A stretch of 64,000 bases of DNA from Hysterangium stoloniferum. Taxonomy: Eukaryota > Basidiomycota > Agaricomycetes > Hysterangiales > Hysterangiaceae. This document shows positions 1 to 13,277 of the stretch, piece by piece. The stretch spans positions 1 to 64,000 of the forward strand of contig WHVD01000223.1 of NCBI GenBank assembly GCA_015178975.1, in the 5' to 3' direction. Each line of letters starts with the position of its first letter. Positions within the stretch are counted from its first letter, which is position 1. The position numbers were made by a program, and so were the translations under genes. The notes under the pieces are model-generated. The model did no database searches, was not told where the DNA came from, and saw nothing but the letters and a program-made list of their open reading frames with translations.

Positions 1-519
1 GTTGACGACCTATGTATGCGGTACATCGACTCTTGTGGGCGCACACACGCCAGACTTATGTATTCTAGCCCGTAGTTTAGAACTCAGACACTTTTTACAC
101 CGCAACCACGACTTACCAGACACCTGTTAGTGTCCTGTAAGTTGTGATTGGTGTATCGTCTCGACCATCACAGACGGGCTTTAGCTACTCATTCAATCTG
201 AGTTTCGAACTGTACCAGTCGAAACTCAATCCTTATCTCAACCCGCATGGACTACATCCACGCTACTCTATTATTCGACTCTCTAACTACTCTACTTGCA
301 CTCGAGCAGTCGTCCAGAATCGCACTTAACAGTCGATTCTACTTATTGTTCTAGCTATCTACCTTACTTTAGATAGCTACTTCTCTCTACTGTATTGAAC
401 TAAGTAGTCAATACACGTTCGTCTGTATTAGACTTAGACAGTCAATACATCTGGTATCGTACCTAAACGGTCGATATTCTTCGTATATAGAACGGTTAGA
501 ACTTCTACCACTCTTCACA
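1..519 (+). repeat. 5' LTR of element 1 (LTR family B, partial)
   Basis: It matches the LTR at 10,628-11,076, the solo LTR at 15,337-16,378 and the reverse solo LTR at 46,733-47,353. It ends in CACTCTTCACA. A TGG follows 2 bp after the LTR end, a possible but unproven primer-binding site. Confidence 0.85.
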
Positions 520-596
520 GTGGTGATCCGGGCCGGACCGTACTTTCCCTACGAAGAAAAACGATATCTTACGACTATAAGCTTCTAAGCACGTAA

Positions 597-3360
597 ATGA
601 CTACTGGCAAGAACCAAACGTCGAGACCTTCGATGACCCCGAGTAATTCAAAACCTCGTCAAAGACCTGCGAGTCTGGAACCACCCCGTAACGTCACCAT
701 GAGGAAGTCTTCGTTGACTTTTCAAAAACCAGTTCTTCCTGGGAGTCCTCCCGGAGCAGCAGCTGGACCGTCAACGGAAGCCCCCCAAGTCTGCGAGAAG
801 AACGTCCGCCGACTGAGCAGTCGAACATTCCAGGAGCTAACGTCGAGACTATCCGTGCTTCCGAACCCGTTCTCTCGTTCCCGCCTAGACAGGTCATCCT
901 TAAGCAATTCTTCAGGGGTCATATGATTTATGCTCAACCCATCGACTTACAATGGGATGCGTACTACGCCGATCGAATCCCTGCAGATCAGGTTACTCCC
1001 TTCGTGGAGGAGTATAATTCAGATTACCCTCTTCTACCGGCGACTGTAGCAGTCTGGTTAGGTCGTTATCAGGCCATTTTATCGGCCGCAAGATCTATTC
1101 ACGTGACCTGGAACCTTGAGGATCTGACCCGCTCGATTCCGAACGGTCAAGTCAGGTTACTTCTGTTATGGAAGAAGGAAGGATGATCTTAAGCAAGAAG
1201 TGTTCTCTTCATTTCTCGAAGCACTCCGCACACACGATGACGCGTTGCAAATTCTTCACGTCCTGCTCGGTGGGGATCACATCGCCCTAAGGTTGACTAC
1301 CAGTATATATACATCCGGATGTTGGAGGAGTCTCTTAACGGGATCACTCGGAATTCTTCGTTTGCGTATTTTACCTTAAGGGGTCGGTTAAGGCGAAACC
1401 AGAGGAGCTTGATAAGATGGTTTTGGAAGTGCTCTACGCTTATGGTGATTCCATCCAGGTACCCGATTTGCCCATCGCCACAACCAGTTCGTTCGTTTGT
1501 ACCCTGAATGGGTCTCCCAACACTCGTTTCCTTCGTTCACTCAATTGTCCCATTATTTTGCAAGATTTCCCGTCGGATATGAGGACGCAAGTCACAGAAC
1601 GTCTTCAGGAAAAGGGAATGGAAATCTGCACTCCCCTCTATCAACCTCAACCTCGTCGACCTTTGAATACGGCCGAAATCGAGAGAGGTATCGCAATGGA
1701 ACCTAGCCCTACCCCCCATCGGGGAATTCACCGCTCTCGTGTCACGTTCGAATGAATTCCGAGTAATCCTAACGTCGGCGATCACCAAGCTGCGACTAGG
1801 AATCGATCAGTCGCCAACAGGGTCGACCGTCTTTCTCTACTGCATTCACTGAGGGTATAGCTGGTCAAGTTGCTGGTTGAGGATCGCTGAATCCAGTCGA
1901 TCCCCACCATTCCCTGCCGATCTCCTCGAACCCCTTTTTGCCAGCAGGAGGACCCCCTAGTAATTCATCCGGGAGTTCTAGTGCCTCAAGCTATGGAGGA
2001 AATTCGGGACATGGGGGGCGTTACGGTAGAGTACCTAACTCTCCCTTTCAAACTCCGATGCAGCCTCGAGTCAGTGCGCCTATCAATGACTTACCTAAGG
2101 ATAAAAGGATCGCTCTTAACACCAACGACATCAAGATAAAATGGTCAGAACTTCCCGAATACAATGGAACTCAGTCCAAGGCATTGGATTACATCATGGA
2201 TATTATGAGTCTCTCGGAGATCTCAGGCTCCATGAGCACACTGTTGGGAGTCACTCTGCCAAGACGACTTACCGGCGATGCCAAGATCTGGTGGAGCACC
2301 TAGACCGTGAACATCGCGCTGAATTCAGTCGATCTCATGGATCGTTTCTTTGGGGTATCGTAGAAGGATTACTTGGAACTCATTGGCGTGAATCCTTAGC
2401 TCTAGAATGGGAATCCATGAAATTTCGACAAATCGGTCACAATCGTGAGACACCTGTTCATTACATTCAGCAGAGGGTCAAGCTCTATCAATTCCTGTAC
2501 GGGTTCCACCAAAACCGGAAGGATGAAACACGCAGACTCATCCTGACGCTGCCCACGGAATGGCTTTACTTCTACAGGGACAACCTATCAATGACATCAT
2601 GAGCCTGCAGACTTATGCGAACAATTTACAAGAAGCATTGATTAATGCTTGGGTTCAAACACATCGAAAGTGTTATCGGTTTCAGAAACCAGAGTCATGA
2701 TCGCCGAGCAAGATGAGTCGGATCCCTGGCATGAGGAAGAACACTCTGGAGGAATCGACCCCATTAACCGAGGTCATGTCCTCCTTGGCGAACTCGAGGA
2801 TAAAACTGTCCCTAGGAGATCGAACGCTAAGCAGGGTAAGAAACACGGCAAGTTCTTTTTCGAACGAAGTGACAAGAAAAGCATCGCCAAACCTCTGAAG
2901 GAGTGTTGGATTTGTGGGAGTTTAGAGCATTTCAAGATCGACTGCCCCCATGTGGGCAGGATGTCGCACTATGTCTCTATTAACAAGTGCTCCACACAGA
3001 ACCCAATGGAGGAGGCGGAGGATCAAAGGGCTTATGAAACGGTTTATGGATTAAGTGTACAGGGACAAGTACATAACATTGATGAGGAATTGATTTTCAT
3101 TTCTGTCTACCTTCCTCAGCCAGAGGACAACATTGTTTCAGATGTGAAAGCATCCTCGAATGAGAATGAGACATTGCAAGTTTATGTTTCTATATCAGAC
3201 CATGATTTTCTCGAGAAAGGAGCCTGGCTAGACGCTCATCGTCAGAACCGTGAAGGTCTGACTGAGACGAGAGTTTTATTGCGACCTGAACCTCCCACCA
3301 TTGAGGAAATCGTCGACGAGGACGCATTTGCAAACCGATCTAAGGAAATAAGTCAGACCT
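597..3360 (+). pseudogene. gag region of element 1 (fossil)
   Basis: Pieces of a Ty3 Gag are readable. There is a Ser/Pro-rich N-terminal part, a Retrotrans_gag-like capsid part around 2,100-2,600 (with a GDAKIWW block), and a nucleocapsid zinc knuckle of CCHC type (CWICGSLEHFKIDC) near 2,905-2,946. Acidic linker sequence follows toward the protease. In intact relatives this protein forms the cytoplasmic particle that packages element RNA. Here the region is broken and is treated as a fossil. Confidence 0.75.
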
Positions 3361-3589
3361 AGCTTATAGAAGACCCCTCTGAGTCAGAGGGATCAGAGGA
3401 GAGCTTCCCCTTCGACCCAGGGCAATTACCCGACTTAATTCCTTGCGATGAGTCAGACTCTGAAGCGGACGACTCTATTTCGAACACCACTCCCAAGGTA
3501 CCAACGGTAGACGTATCAGGAGGAACGTCAAACTAGCTGCAAGAAAAGAAAGCAAAAGACCTAGAGTTCAATACCCCCAATCCAGTCGA

Positions 3590-4000
3590 CTTATGAAAGA
3601 GGATTTGACTATTATCTATCGCAGAAGGGACCCTCCGGGTGGATATTCCAGTATTGGCATTTCAGCATTACATGTCTACGGACACGTAGGGAATTCAGAA
3701 GCCTCAAATCCTATTAAAATCAGGCTGGACGCTGGGGCTGACCTCTCCTTAATCTCGGAGGATTTCTATAAGGAACTAGAGGACCGCCCTAAACTCAAGC
3801 AAGGACTCAAGCTGCACCTCGTACAACTTACCGGTAATGCCAAAGTATTAGGATACGTCAACGTCCCCATTTATCTCGAGGACGACACCGGTATACTCCT
3901 TAAATTTACCGCTGAAACGTACATTGTCCGAGGTATGACTGTCCCGATCCTCCTTGGAGAAGACCTTCACATGAACTATGAGATCGGGACACTGTGAGAC
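3590..4000 (+). pseudogene. Aspartic protease region of element 1
   Basis: A retropepsin-like domain. The block IRLDAGADLSLIS has the D-[ST/A]-G active-site arrangement with Ala where Ser or Thr is usual. It is followed by the typical hydrophobic strand and the ILLGEDLHMNYEIG end block. In intact Ty3 elements it cleaves Gag-Pol inside the particle. The minus-strand chromovirus at 46,197-47,486 encodes the same domain, which confirms the assignment. Confidence 0.75.
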
Positions 4001-4629
4001 GAACCGCTGGGTTCCAGATTGATTTTGCCTGGGAGAGCAGGATCTATCCCAGCCAGTTCTTCCAAGGAGCCACAGCCTTTAACCTTTTCGATTAGCAAGA
4101 TCCCCTTTGAGGAATTAGCCAATGACTCGCCTGAATTGACTTCCAAACCAGACAAAGGAGTGCGTACTGAAAGAGTCACACGGGCCTTACAAGATTGTAC
4201 TATAGAAACGGAATCGGCTCGATTAGTACCAATCTTTGTAGGAGATCTTATTGGTGACCAATGGATAGTCGAGGGAGTTGTCTTGCAGAATGACGATGGG
4301 AGTATACTAGCTGCTCCCACCACTGCCATCTCTAGGGAACGTGCCGCAATACCTCTCGCTAATCCCTCTCTGATGCCAAGAATCATCAGACGAGGGGAAA
4401 CCGTTGGATTAATTCACGACGTGAACAAATGGGCCCAGACTCCTAGATCTTCAACTGAGAAAGCATCGATGCAGTCAACGGCAACCAAGATCGCCCATCT
4501 CGTTGAGAGTCTATCAAAAATAGAAGAGGAGCGTGTCCTTAATCCTCCGGACTGCCCCCAGAACGGGAACTCGCAGATGATTTCGACCCAGCAGGTCCTA
4601 AAACGTCAGAGGTTGCCACCACAGAAATG

Positions 4630-6250
4630 TTTCATGCGGAAGATCTGCATAAGCTGGTTAACTTAGGACCTGACATCCCTACCGAGGTCTCCTCCCACTT
4701 GGAGTCAGTATTAACTAAGAATGTCCTAGCCTTCGGAGTAGACGGGCGACTGGGACAAGTGGATGTCAAGGTCAATGTCCCATTGAAAGAGGGCGCACAA
4801 CCTATTTCAATGTCAATGTTCCCAACCTCCCCAGCTAATAGGAAAGTCATTGATGAACAAATGGATACTTGGTTCCAACAGGGAGTACTCGAACCGTCCA
4901 AGAGTCCTTGGGGGGCGCCAGCCTTTGTCATCTATTGCAATGGGAAACCACGAGTAGTGATCGACTATAGAAAGTTGAACAGTCTAACAGTTACCGACAA
5001 ATTCCCACTGCCACGCCAGTTGGAAATCATGCAAGTGCTTTTGGGCTCCAACATCTTATCTTCCTTCGATGCACTAGCCGGTTTTACCCAACTTGAAATG
5101 TTAGAGGAAGACAAGCTGAAGACCGCCTTCAGATCCCATTGAGGACTGTGGCAATTCAGGAGAATGCCCTTTGGACTTCATAATGGACCTTCTGTATTCC
5201 AAAGGGTTATGCAAACCGTACTTGCACCTTACTTATGGATATTCTGCCTGGTTTATATTGACAACATCATGATCTTTTCTAAGACATGGGACGATCATCT
5301 AGAACATTTAGATCAGGTTTTACAAGCCATAATTGCTGTGGGAATCACTCTCTCGCCCAAAAGTGCTATGTGGGGTATAATTCAATTCTACTACTAGGAC
5401 ATAAGGTGTCTAGACTCGGCTTTTTGACCCATCAAGAAAAGGTCGCCGCTATATTAGAATTGGCTACGACTTCTAAGATAGCAGACCTTCAACGTTTTCT
5501 AGGAATGGTTCTGTACTTCTCCGCGTACATACCATTGTACTCCTGGACGGTCGCTCCACTTTTCAACCTCTTGAAGAAAGGAGTTCGTTGGAATTGGGAT
5601 TCTGAACACGCCCGAGCTTTTGAGGACATCAAGGTTGCATTGAGCTCAGCTCCAGTACTCGGACACCCCGCGAGCGGTATGCCTTATTGGTTATACACAG
5701 ACGCTTCGGACTTTGCGCTAGGATGTTGTCTCCAACAAATACAGAAAATGACGCTTAAAGACCTTAAGGATACGAAAATTTATGCCCAAGCACGAGCAGC
5801 CTTCGATCAATCACAAGACGTGCCCATTTTCATTACTCGTTATAAAACCAAGGAGCTGGAATTCACCTGGACAGATTCCTGGGCCGCAGATTTTGATGAC
5901 ACCAGTGTCACAGTCGAATGCGTTATCACCTATTGGAGCCGTACGCTCAAGAAAGTGGAATGTAACTACTCAGCCACAGAGCGAGAAGCGTTAGCTGCTG
6001 AAGAAGGATTGATCCATTTCCAGCCCTTTATCGAGGGAGAACATATCCTTTTGATCACTGACCATGTGGCGTTACAATGGGCCAGATCTTACGAGAATAC
6101 TAATCGTCAACTGGCTGCATGGGGGGTGGTATACGCTGCATACCCTGGTCTGGAAATCCTACATAGAGCAGGACAAATACATAGCAATGTTGACCCACTG
6201 TCCAGACTTCCTCGAGTACCAGACTATGCTAGCCCCGCGAGAGATGACCT
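4630..6250 (+). pseudogene. Reverse transcriptase and RNase H region of element 1
   Basis: The reverse transcriptase shows the blocks GVLEPSKSPWGAPAFV, VIDYRKLN, FDALAGFTQLEM, MPFGLHNGPSVFQ and the catalytic YIDN box (usually YxDD). It spans about 4,800-5,480. RNase H follows from about 5,640 with YTDASDFALG, the E of ATEREALAAEEG and LLITDHVALQWA. In intact relatives these domains copy element RNA into cDNA. The same proteins, diverged, occur at 42,430-44,940 and 61,699-62,378 on the minus strand. The region is broken. Confidence 0.88.
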
Positions 6251-6479
6251 TTTACCAATTGTAGCGGATTCTTATAACCGGAATGACGATGAGACGTTAT
6301 GGGAGAACAAACCAGTGGAAAAAGCCGTCTTTCTCACTCATCAGGAGTTAGTCGAACCAGTCGGAACCATGGAAGAGGTCCCCCAAACGAAATGGGACTT
6401 GCACAACCTCCCCAGAAACGATGAAACCGATGAAGCAAATTTTACTCTCTCGAATCCACAATTGCTTATAGAGATCGAC

Positions 6480-7985
6480 AAAAATTATGCTAAGGAACTT
6501 CACGATGGATACCAGAAGGATCCCGCCTTCAGAAATCATTATGCCACCGATCCCATTTCTCCAAACATGGTAACTACTCCTTCGCATTATTTCATTGGCA
6601 AGAATAAGTTATTGTTCTTTCAAGATTCGGACTGGAAAAGTCGAATCTGCATTCCTAGTAGCATGACGACAACCATACTCAAGCTGATACATGATAATCC
6701 CTTCGAAGGAGCTCATGTAGGCGGCCACAGGCTCTTTAATCTGATGAAAGACCATTTCTTCTGGCTGAGGATGTTGCATGACTGCGTGGCATATGCTCAC
6801 AGCTGCGACATATGCCAGAAAACTAAAATTGATCATTCCGCTCGACAAGGAGCTCTTCGACCCGCAGATGTACCCCTAAGGCCGTTTGAGGTTGTCTCAA
6901 TGGACCTGATTACCGGATTGCCTCCTTCTACAGAGAGTGCTTATTCAGCCATCTTCATCGCCGTGGATAAACTCACGCGTTTCTTAATTTGTGAACCCAC
7001 AACTTCAGATCTATCTGCAGAAGGATTCACGCGAATCTTCGTGAATAAAGTAGCCACTCCTTTCGGCCTGCCTTCAAGGATAATCTGTGATCGAGACAAG
7101 AGGTGGACCTGTAGGTTCTGGAGAGAAGTCTGCAAAGTATACGGAAGTGCCCTTGCAGTATCCTCGTCCCACCATCCTCAGACTGATGGTCAAATGGAGA
7201 ATGCTAATGCTACTGTGGAGCAAATGCTCAGAGCGCACTGCGCCTCTTCGAAGGAGGAATGGTCTAAATGAACTCAAGTAGTGGCTCATACCTACAATTC
7301 GACGGTTCAAAGTTCAACAAGCTATGTGCCGGCCTTTTTGCTGATGGGCTACTTACCAAGAGGAATGTCTAACTGTCTGGGAGGGGACGACCCTGTGGTT
7401 CCCAGAGAATTATTGGATAGCCCTGTAGCTGACCAATGGATCTTAGAATTGGAAAATCACCGACAAGTGGTGTGGGATTCGATTGCGCGAGCACAAGAAA
7501 CCCAAGCTCGCAGTTACAACAAGAGACGGAGATTGGTGGAAGATATCTCAGAGGGAGATTATGTTCTGATTAATCCCCATTCTCTCGAGCTCGTCAAAGC
7601 CAAGGGACCCAGAAGGAAACTTATACAAAGACGGATAGGGCCGTTTGAGGTCTTGGAAAAGATCAATCCTCAAGTCTTCCGACTCCGCATTCCCTCAGAA
7701 TATCAATTACATCCAGTGATTAATCGAGACCATCTTAAAAAGTACCACCTCTCCCCTAAGGAATTCGGATCCAGGGAGCTACTCGAGAACCCTCGAGAAC
7801 TCAATCGTAACGACGAGGAGTACGAAGTAGAAGCTATAGTAGGGCACAAAAAGCATCGAAATCGACTCCTTTTCCAGGTTTGATGGAAAGGATATGGACC
7901 GGAGGAGGACACTTGGTTAAACGGCAATGACCTTCGTAACGCTCCCGCTCTTCTTAGAGCTTACAAGACTATTTATCGAATTTAA
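6480..7985 (+). pseudogene. Integrase, GPY/F and chromodomain region of element 1
   Basis: An HHCC zinc finger (GGHRLFNLMKDHFFW with CDICQKTK), a DDE core (VVSMDLITGLP; IICDRDKRW; HHPQTDGQMENANATVEQ), a GPY/F module (RRIGPFEVL) and a C-terminal chromodomain (EYEVEAIVGHKK with WKGYGPEEDTWL). The chromodomain places the element in the chromovirus branch, where it is thought to steer insertion to marked chromatin. This fits the self-nesting seen here. The region is broken. Confidence 0.88.
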
Positions 7986-8128
7986 TGATCATTTCACATC
8001 CTTACGACGACAACACTGTTTATCTACTTCTAGCTCTACCCCCCACTTTCTTCCCCCTCGGCCTTTCACTTCAATAACCGAGCGGAGCTTGAAATTAATA
8101 TAAAATACGTAAATTCGCTAAAGAAAAT

Positions 8129-10627
8129 TTGATTCCCCCTATCTCTTCCCTCCACGTCAACCTCTCTAATCAGTACACTATGTCGCAGGAGCAACAACCC
8201 AAACCCAAGTTCCCCAACTTTAAAAGAATACCGCGACCTCAACCTATTAATACCTCTACCACGCCGTCTCGTACTGAACAAGTCGAGCACTCCATGAGTA
8301 ATTCTGGAACGCCTTTGCCAATACCCTCTGCTGTGCAGGGCGACATTGCAGGAACGTCCACCAACTCGGGGAACGGAACCGCCTTTACTCCATATGCTCC
8401 TCTTCCCAGACCCTGATTTCCCAATTTTAAAAGAATACCTCGACCTCAAACTACAGTTCCTTCTGCCCCATCACCTCGAACAGAAACTGTCGAGAGCGTG
8501 GAGAAGACCTCATTGTCCATGAATCCTATGCAGACGGACTCCATTTCAGAAGCTGCACCATGGTCCTCTAATACTTGGGGGGCTCCCTCGGGAACATGGA
8601 GCGAAACCCCACCACCTTCTCGTAGTATTTTCCCTTCTACTGAAGAGGAGATCAAAAAGAAACAGCAGTCTGAGGCTTTCTCTGCGCAGGTTCAGGAGGA
8701 ATTGAAAACGCTTAAACGGAAGAGGAGAGAGGAGTACTTGGAAGGACAGTGGAGGATGGGTGCTAGGGATAATGTCCCTTCAAGGCGGACATGGCAGGAA
8801 TGGAGGAGAATGGAAGGGCACGATAATCCTTCAATCATCGCTCCCCCTTCGGGTCATAAATGGATGGATTTCACTGAAACGGATTGCAGTGACGGGGGCA
8901 TGCCATGTGTTCGGAGTGTAGGACAAAAAAGTAGGAAAGGAAAAGATGGGGTCACCTTCTACAATTGGGACAAAGTACGAAGGATCAAATTACAAAGCAT
9001 TGCATTGCGACATGGAGATGGAGTTGCACTACCTCCCAGACCCCCTTCACAATGTGGACCTCAGGAACGGACCTACCGGATGGGGCCCAGTGATCTTTCA
9101 TCTGACTTGGAGGACGACCAATCCCACTACCCCACCTACGACAGCAAGTACCTCGGTGCTGACTGCCATGAAGGTTTCCTACTCCCTGACAACATTCACT
9201 TCTTCACGAGTAATCCTAACCAACAACGAAAGCTATCAACTTCCATCAGAGTTTGGAGAGGGTATTGTCCAGCAGACTCTGCGACCCCATCCATTTCCTC
9301 TCATCTCCCTCCACCTCCACCGGTCTCTTCCATACCCACATTACAGCGCTTTACACCCTTTTCAGAGTTACCGGGAAGTCTTGTACCATACGCCGAGCTG
9401 CCTTCTCTTCCCCCTATACCACTACCCCTCCCCTTCGCAGGACATTCCCTTATATCACCGTCCTCATCCATACCCAAGCCTTCTCCAGCACCGCAGCCAA
9501 TCTCACCCCTCTGCACGTCACCTGACCCTCTCGTCGCCTCCCACTCTACTCCGACGTCTTTGGTCCCTGCGGTGTCTAACATTCCCCTCACTTCCTTGAC
9601 AACACGGAGTCCACCGCCTGCCTCTCCATACTCCCCTTGCGTTTCTCTGGAAAGCCCCATTCAGCATCCTAACGATACATTAATGGATATTGATCACCCT
9701 ATCCCGGAAGTTCTCGCAACGCCTATGGAGGAAGTCCTCGAGGCACCTCTCTCAGCCACAGACGTCTCCAAGGAGCCTCCCCCCTTAAGTGAAAAAGCAA
9801 AAGGGAAACGAAGAACTGATACTCAGGCCGATGAGCCCCTTGTCATTGACCCCCCCCCCCCCCCCCCCGGCCCACCCCATTCGCAGCCCCCCACTGCAGC
9901 CGTCCTCTCCCCTCCACTCTGAGGATACGGCTGGCCCCTCCCGTCCCTTCCAGTCAAATTGGATGTGCGTGTCCATTAATTACCCCTCCGACATCTTCAC
10001 CGTGGGACGCACATTAACGCGACTGGGACCAACCCTGCAGCACCCCCTTCTTGAAGGGCATATCCAGGGGTATAGCAGGTCTCTCACATTGTCGGACTGC
10101 ATGAGTGCATTTTATCTATGCGTCAACGACCCTAAGGAACAGCTGCATTTAGCGGAGGATATTGAACGGGTGGAACTCTCCATGTTTCAGTCCTTACTTG
10201 TCACCTCTTCTTGTGTTCTTCCTGACCACACACCAACCCACTCTGCAGTGGACCTCGTTGACTTGTTGGAGCAACTGTTGCCAGATTTGGACACCTCGAG
10301 AGGAATCCCCCCTGGGGGAGACATGAGCTCCACACCGCTCATCACTCCTACCCTGCCATCACTACACCCTCGACCCCCTCTCATTGCCCGTATTACTGAC
10401 ACTTCCACTGATAGCGTTCGTGCCATAATTCGAACGCGCCAGAAGGCCTACAGTCGTTGGGTCTCGTCGATCCAAAAACTGGATGGGTTGACATCCGCCA
10501 ATGACGCTTCGAGGTGGGAGGACATCACTCTTTCCTTTCGTGCCAAGCATCTCACCTGGGGCAACGCTATCCTACACCTTGGGGGTTCATCGCAGGACGC
10601 ATGGGGAGGAGTTCCAAGCGTCCTGGG
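8129..10627 (+). pseudogene. Post-pol accessory coding region of element 1 (unknown protein)
   Basis: An extra sense-strand coding region between the chromodomain and the 3' LTR, where Ty3 elements usually have nothing or an env-like gene. There is no signal peptide or membrane segment. Visible parts are a Pro-rich N-terminus with PNFKRIPRPQ repeated twice, a basic charged stretch likely to be helical (EEEIKKKQQSEAF to LKRKRREEYLEG), a long Pro/Ser-rich middle, and a compact C-terminal domain from about 9,960. The C-terminal domain contains LGPTLQHPLLEG, LVDLLEQLLPDLD and the closing LGGSSQDAWGGVPS. It recurs in element X (11,077-14,087) and at 55,494-55,790 (minus), so it belongs to the family and is not chance. 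I recognise no known family. The region is broken. Confidence 0.7.
9850..9868 (+). repeat. Poly-C tract (19 C)
   Basis: An uninterrupted run of 19 cytosines within a proline-rich coding stretch, flanked by further C-rich sequence. It is slippage-prone and also a place where sequencing length errors are likely. Confidence 0.95.
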
Positions 10628-11076
10628 TGCACACACACCAGACTTATGTATTCTAGCGCCCATAGTTTAGAACTCAGACACTTTTACACCGCAACCACGA
10701 CTTACCCAGACACCTGTTAGTGTCCTGTAAGTTGTGATTGGTGTATTGTCTCGACCGTCACAGACGGGCTTTAGCTACTCATTCAATCTGAGTTTCGAAT
10801 GTACCAGTCGAAACTCAATCCTTATCTCAACCCGCATGGACTACATCCACGCTACTCTATTATTCAACTCTCTAACTACTCTACTTGCACTCGAGCAGTC
10901 ATCCAGAATCGCACTTAACAGTCGATTCTACTTATTCGTTCTAGCTATCTACCTTACTTTAGATAGCTACTTCTCTCTACCGTATTGAACTAAGTAGTCA
11001 ATACATTGTGGTATTGTACCTAAATGGTCGATATTCTTCATATATAGAATGGTTAGAACTTCTACCACTCTTCACA
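10628..11076 (+). repeat. 3' LTR of element 1 (LTR family B)
   Basis: It matches the 5' LTR over most of its length and ends in the same TTCACA, but is shorter at its left side. Similarity to the 5' copy is high; the differences I noted are mostly C/T or G/A transitions. Confidence 0.85.
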
Positions 11077-12120
11077 CCACCTATCCATGATATGGAGTGA
11101 AGTATCTGGGGGAGGACTCATTTGAAGGGTTCTTACTGCCAAAGCCCATACACTTTGTCTCTAGTGATCCAAATCAAAGAAGGGAACTTAAACCAACTGT
11201 CAGAATATGGCGTGGGTATTGACCAAACAAGACCTCAACCACCATTGCCATGGAAAACCCCATCCAACCCTCTCCCATACCTCTCCCTCTACCCATTCCC
11301 ACCCCAGAGTTACAGGAGCGTGCGCCACCACAGCTATGGGACTCCCTGGACCACCCCCCGAGCTTTCAGCTTTCTACGCCTGCCACTACCCGCGAGCTGT
11401 TGCCAGCTCCATACCAATCGGAACAGGCCTGCGATGTAATGCTCAACCCTCCAATTGCCGAGCCACCCTCCATGTCTGTTCCCCAGAGTGAAAAGGCCTG
11501 CGGAACACAAAGAGTCTCCCATCCAAGCAAGCCGAAGAACAGGAAGAAGCAGGAACGTGGCTGACGACGACGTTTGGGTGCGAATAGCAATCAACTACCA
11601 CTCAGCACAATTCACCGTCAGCAGGGTCCTGGGTCAGCTACTGCCCACACTACAGCCACCCTTGCTAGAGGGGAAAGTACGCGACTGCAGAGAACTCGCA
11701 CCACTGGAAGAGACTATGGTTGACTTTTACCTGCTAATAAACGACGCGACAGAGGCGGAGAAGCTGCAAAGCATCGTTTCAGGGATCAAGCTGTCACCAT
11801 TCAGACAGCTGTCGGCGAACTTCCCTTGCACCCCCCCCGAACCTTCAATCTCTACCCCCCTTACTGACCTTGTCAATCTACTCGAGGAGTTACTTCCTGC
11901 TAGTGACGGCCGGTTAGACCCTGATTGTGTGACCACGGACAGTACTACTCTCCAACAGACGGCACCTCATCTCCTCCCGCAACTGGACCTCGACCCAGCT
12001 GACAGGATTCGCCTCATCATCAGGATGCGACAAAAATTCTATGGCCACTGGGTATCTATGGTGCACAAAGCGGGATAATTGTCTCCCAACTCTCACAACT
12101 CGAAGCTCTGTGAGATTGTA

Positions 12121-12331
12121 CAGTGAGGGACAAAACCCTTCCAATGATTTCTAGTTGTGCAAAGATTCTTGAATAACTCAAGAACCACTGTAGCTACAGA
12201 CCTAATATTTGGGGAGTGGTTAGGTCTATATGTTGTCTATTTACCCTTAAAGTATTATTACATAAGCATCAGTATTTCCCACACTATAAATAAAATACTA
12301 CTTAAACTGCATTGGAAGGGTTTTGTCCCTG
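12121..12331 (+). repeat. Left terminal inverted repeat of mariner 1
   Basis: Pairs with 13,763-13,973. The outer end starts CAGTGAGGGACAAAACC. The inner end closes with the inverse of the same motif (GGAAGGGTTTTGTCCCTG). Confidence 0.9.
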
Positions 12332-13277
12332 TCACATGATTAACATATAACCATATTGTTTATATGCAAATAAGTGCAAATAAAAATCATCTGACCTGTC
12401 AAAATTATATATATATACATCTGTTTACTTTCCAAGCCAAAAACATCCCCATAGCTCAACATTCTACACCATGAAAGCTCTTACTCCTCCTCAGCTTAGC
12501 CATATTCTCACTTTTCTCAATAAGGGCAAGTCTGCTCCTCAGATCTCTGAAATCACTGGCCAGGATCTGTCCACTATATTCAGAATTCATTCTACCCATT
12601 GCTCATCACTTGCCAACTCATCTGGTGGCTGTTTATGCAAGCTTTCCTCCTCAGATATTCATTATTCTATTCAACAAATCACTTCTCAAAAGGCTGAAAA
12701 TGCCACTGAGGTCACCAAACCATTCAAGATATGACTGGAGAGTCTATTTCAGTTAGAACTGTTCATAGGGCATTCAAGAAGGCTGAAATGAGGTCTATGG
12801 TGAAGAGAAAAAGGCCTTTACTCAATAAGAGGTATAGGAAGGCAAGGATGGACTTTACTCTGGCACACAAGGACTGGACTGTAGATGATTGGAAGAGGGT
12901 TGTTTGGTCAGATGAGACAAAAATCAATTTTTTGGGGTCATATGGGAGGAATTAGATGTGGAAAAGGGCAGGAGAGGGGCTCAGTGGTAGGCTGGTCAAG
13001 GGCACGGTCAGGTTTGGGGGAGGAAATCTGATGTTGTGGAGCTGTATGTTGTGGGAAGGCCCAGGATATTCCACCAAGATTAATGGGAGAATGGATGCTG
13101 ACCTTTATGGTAGCATTTTGGAAGATGAACTTCAAGCAACTGTGGAGTATTATAGCAAGAACACAGAAGATGTGGTCTTTCAGCAGGACAATGATACCAA
13201 ACACAAGAGCACAAAGGCCATTAATTGGTTCAAAGACAATGGATTTATGATCATGGTATGGCCACCTCAGTCTGCTG

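Larger units (their letters stand above)
1..11076 (+). mobile_element. Ty3/Gypsy chromovirus (element 1), left end off-window
   Basis: A long LTR retrotransposon: partial 5' LTR, gag region, protease, reverse transcriptase, RNase H, integrase, GPY/F module and chromodomain in Ty3 order, then about 2.5 kb of extra coding sequence and a 3' LTR. The two LTR copies are very similar, so insertion is fairly recent. The coding part is broken, by roughly ten interruptions. The right LTR ends in TTCACA at 11,076. The flanking DNA at once resumes the extra coding region of a second, related element, so element 1 inserted into that relative. Comparison with a full-length family B LTR at 15,337 suggests about 110 bp of the 5' LTR lie outside the window. 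At over 11 kb it is long for a fungal chromovirus because of the added region. Confidence 0.9.

Noticed and set aside
520-540. Primer-binding site after the 5' LTR of element 1
   Set aside because: A TGG is near the LTR end, but no convincing match to a particular tRNA 3' end could be established by eye.
8129-10627. Envelope gene reading for the post-pol region
   Set aside because: No signal peptide, membrane segment, cleavage site or cysteine pattern of an envelope protein is visible.
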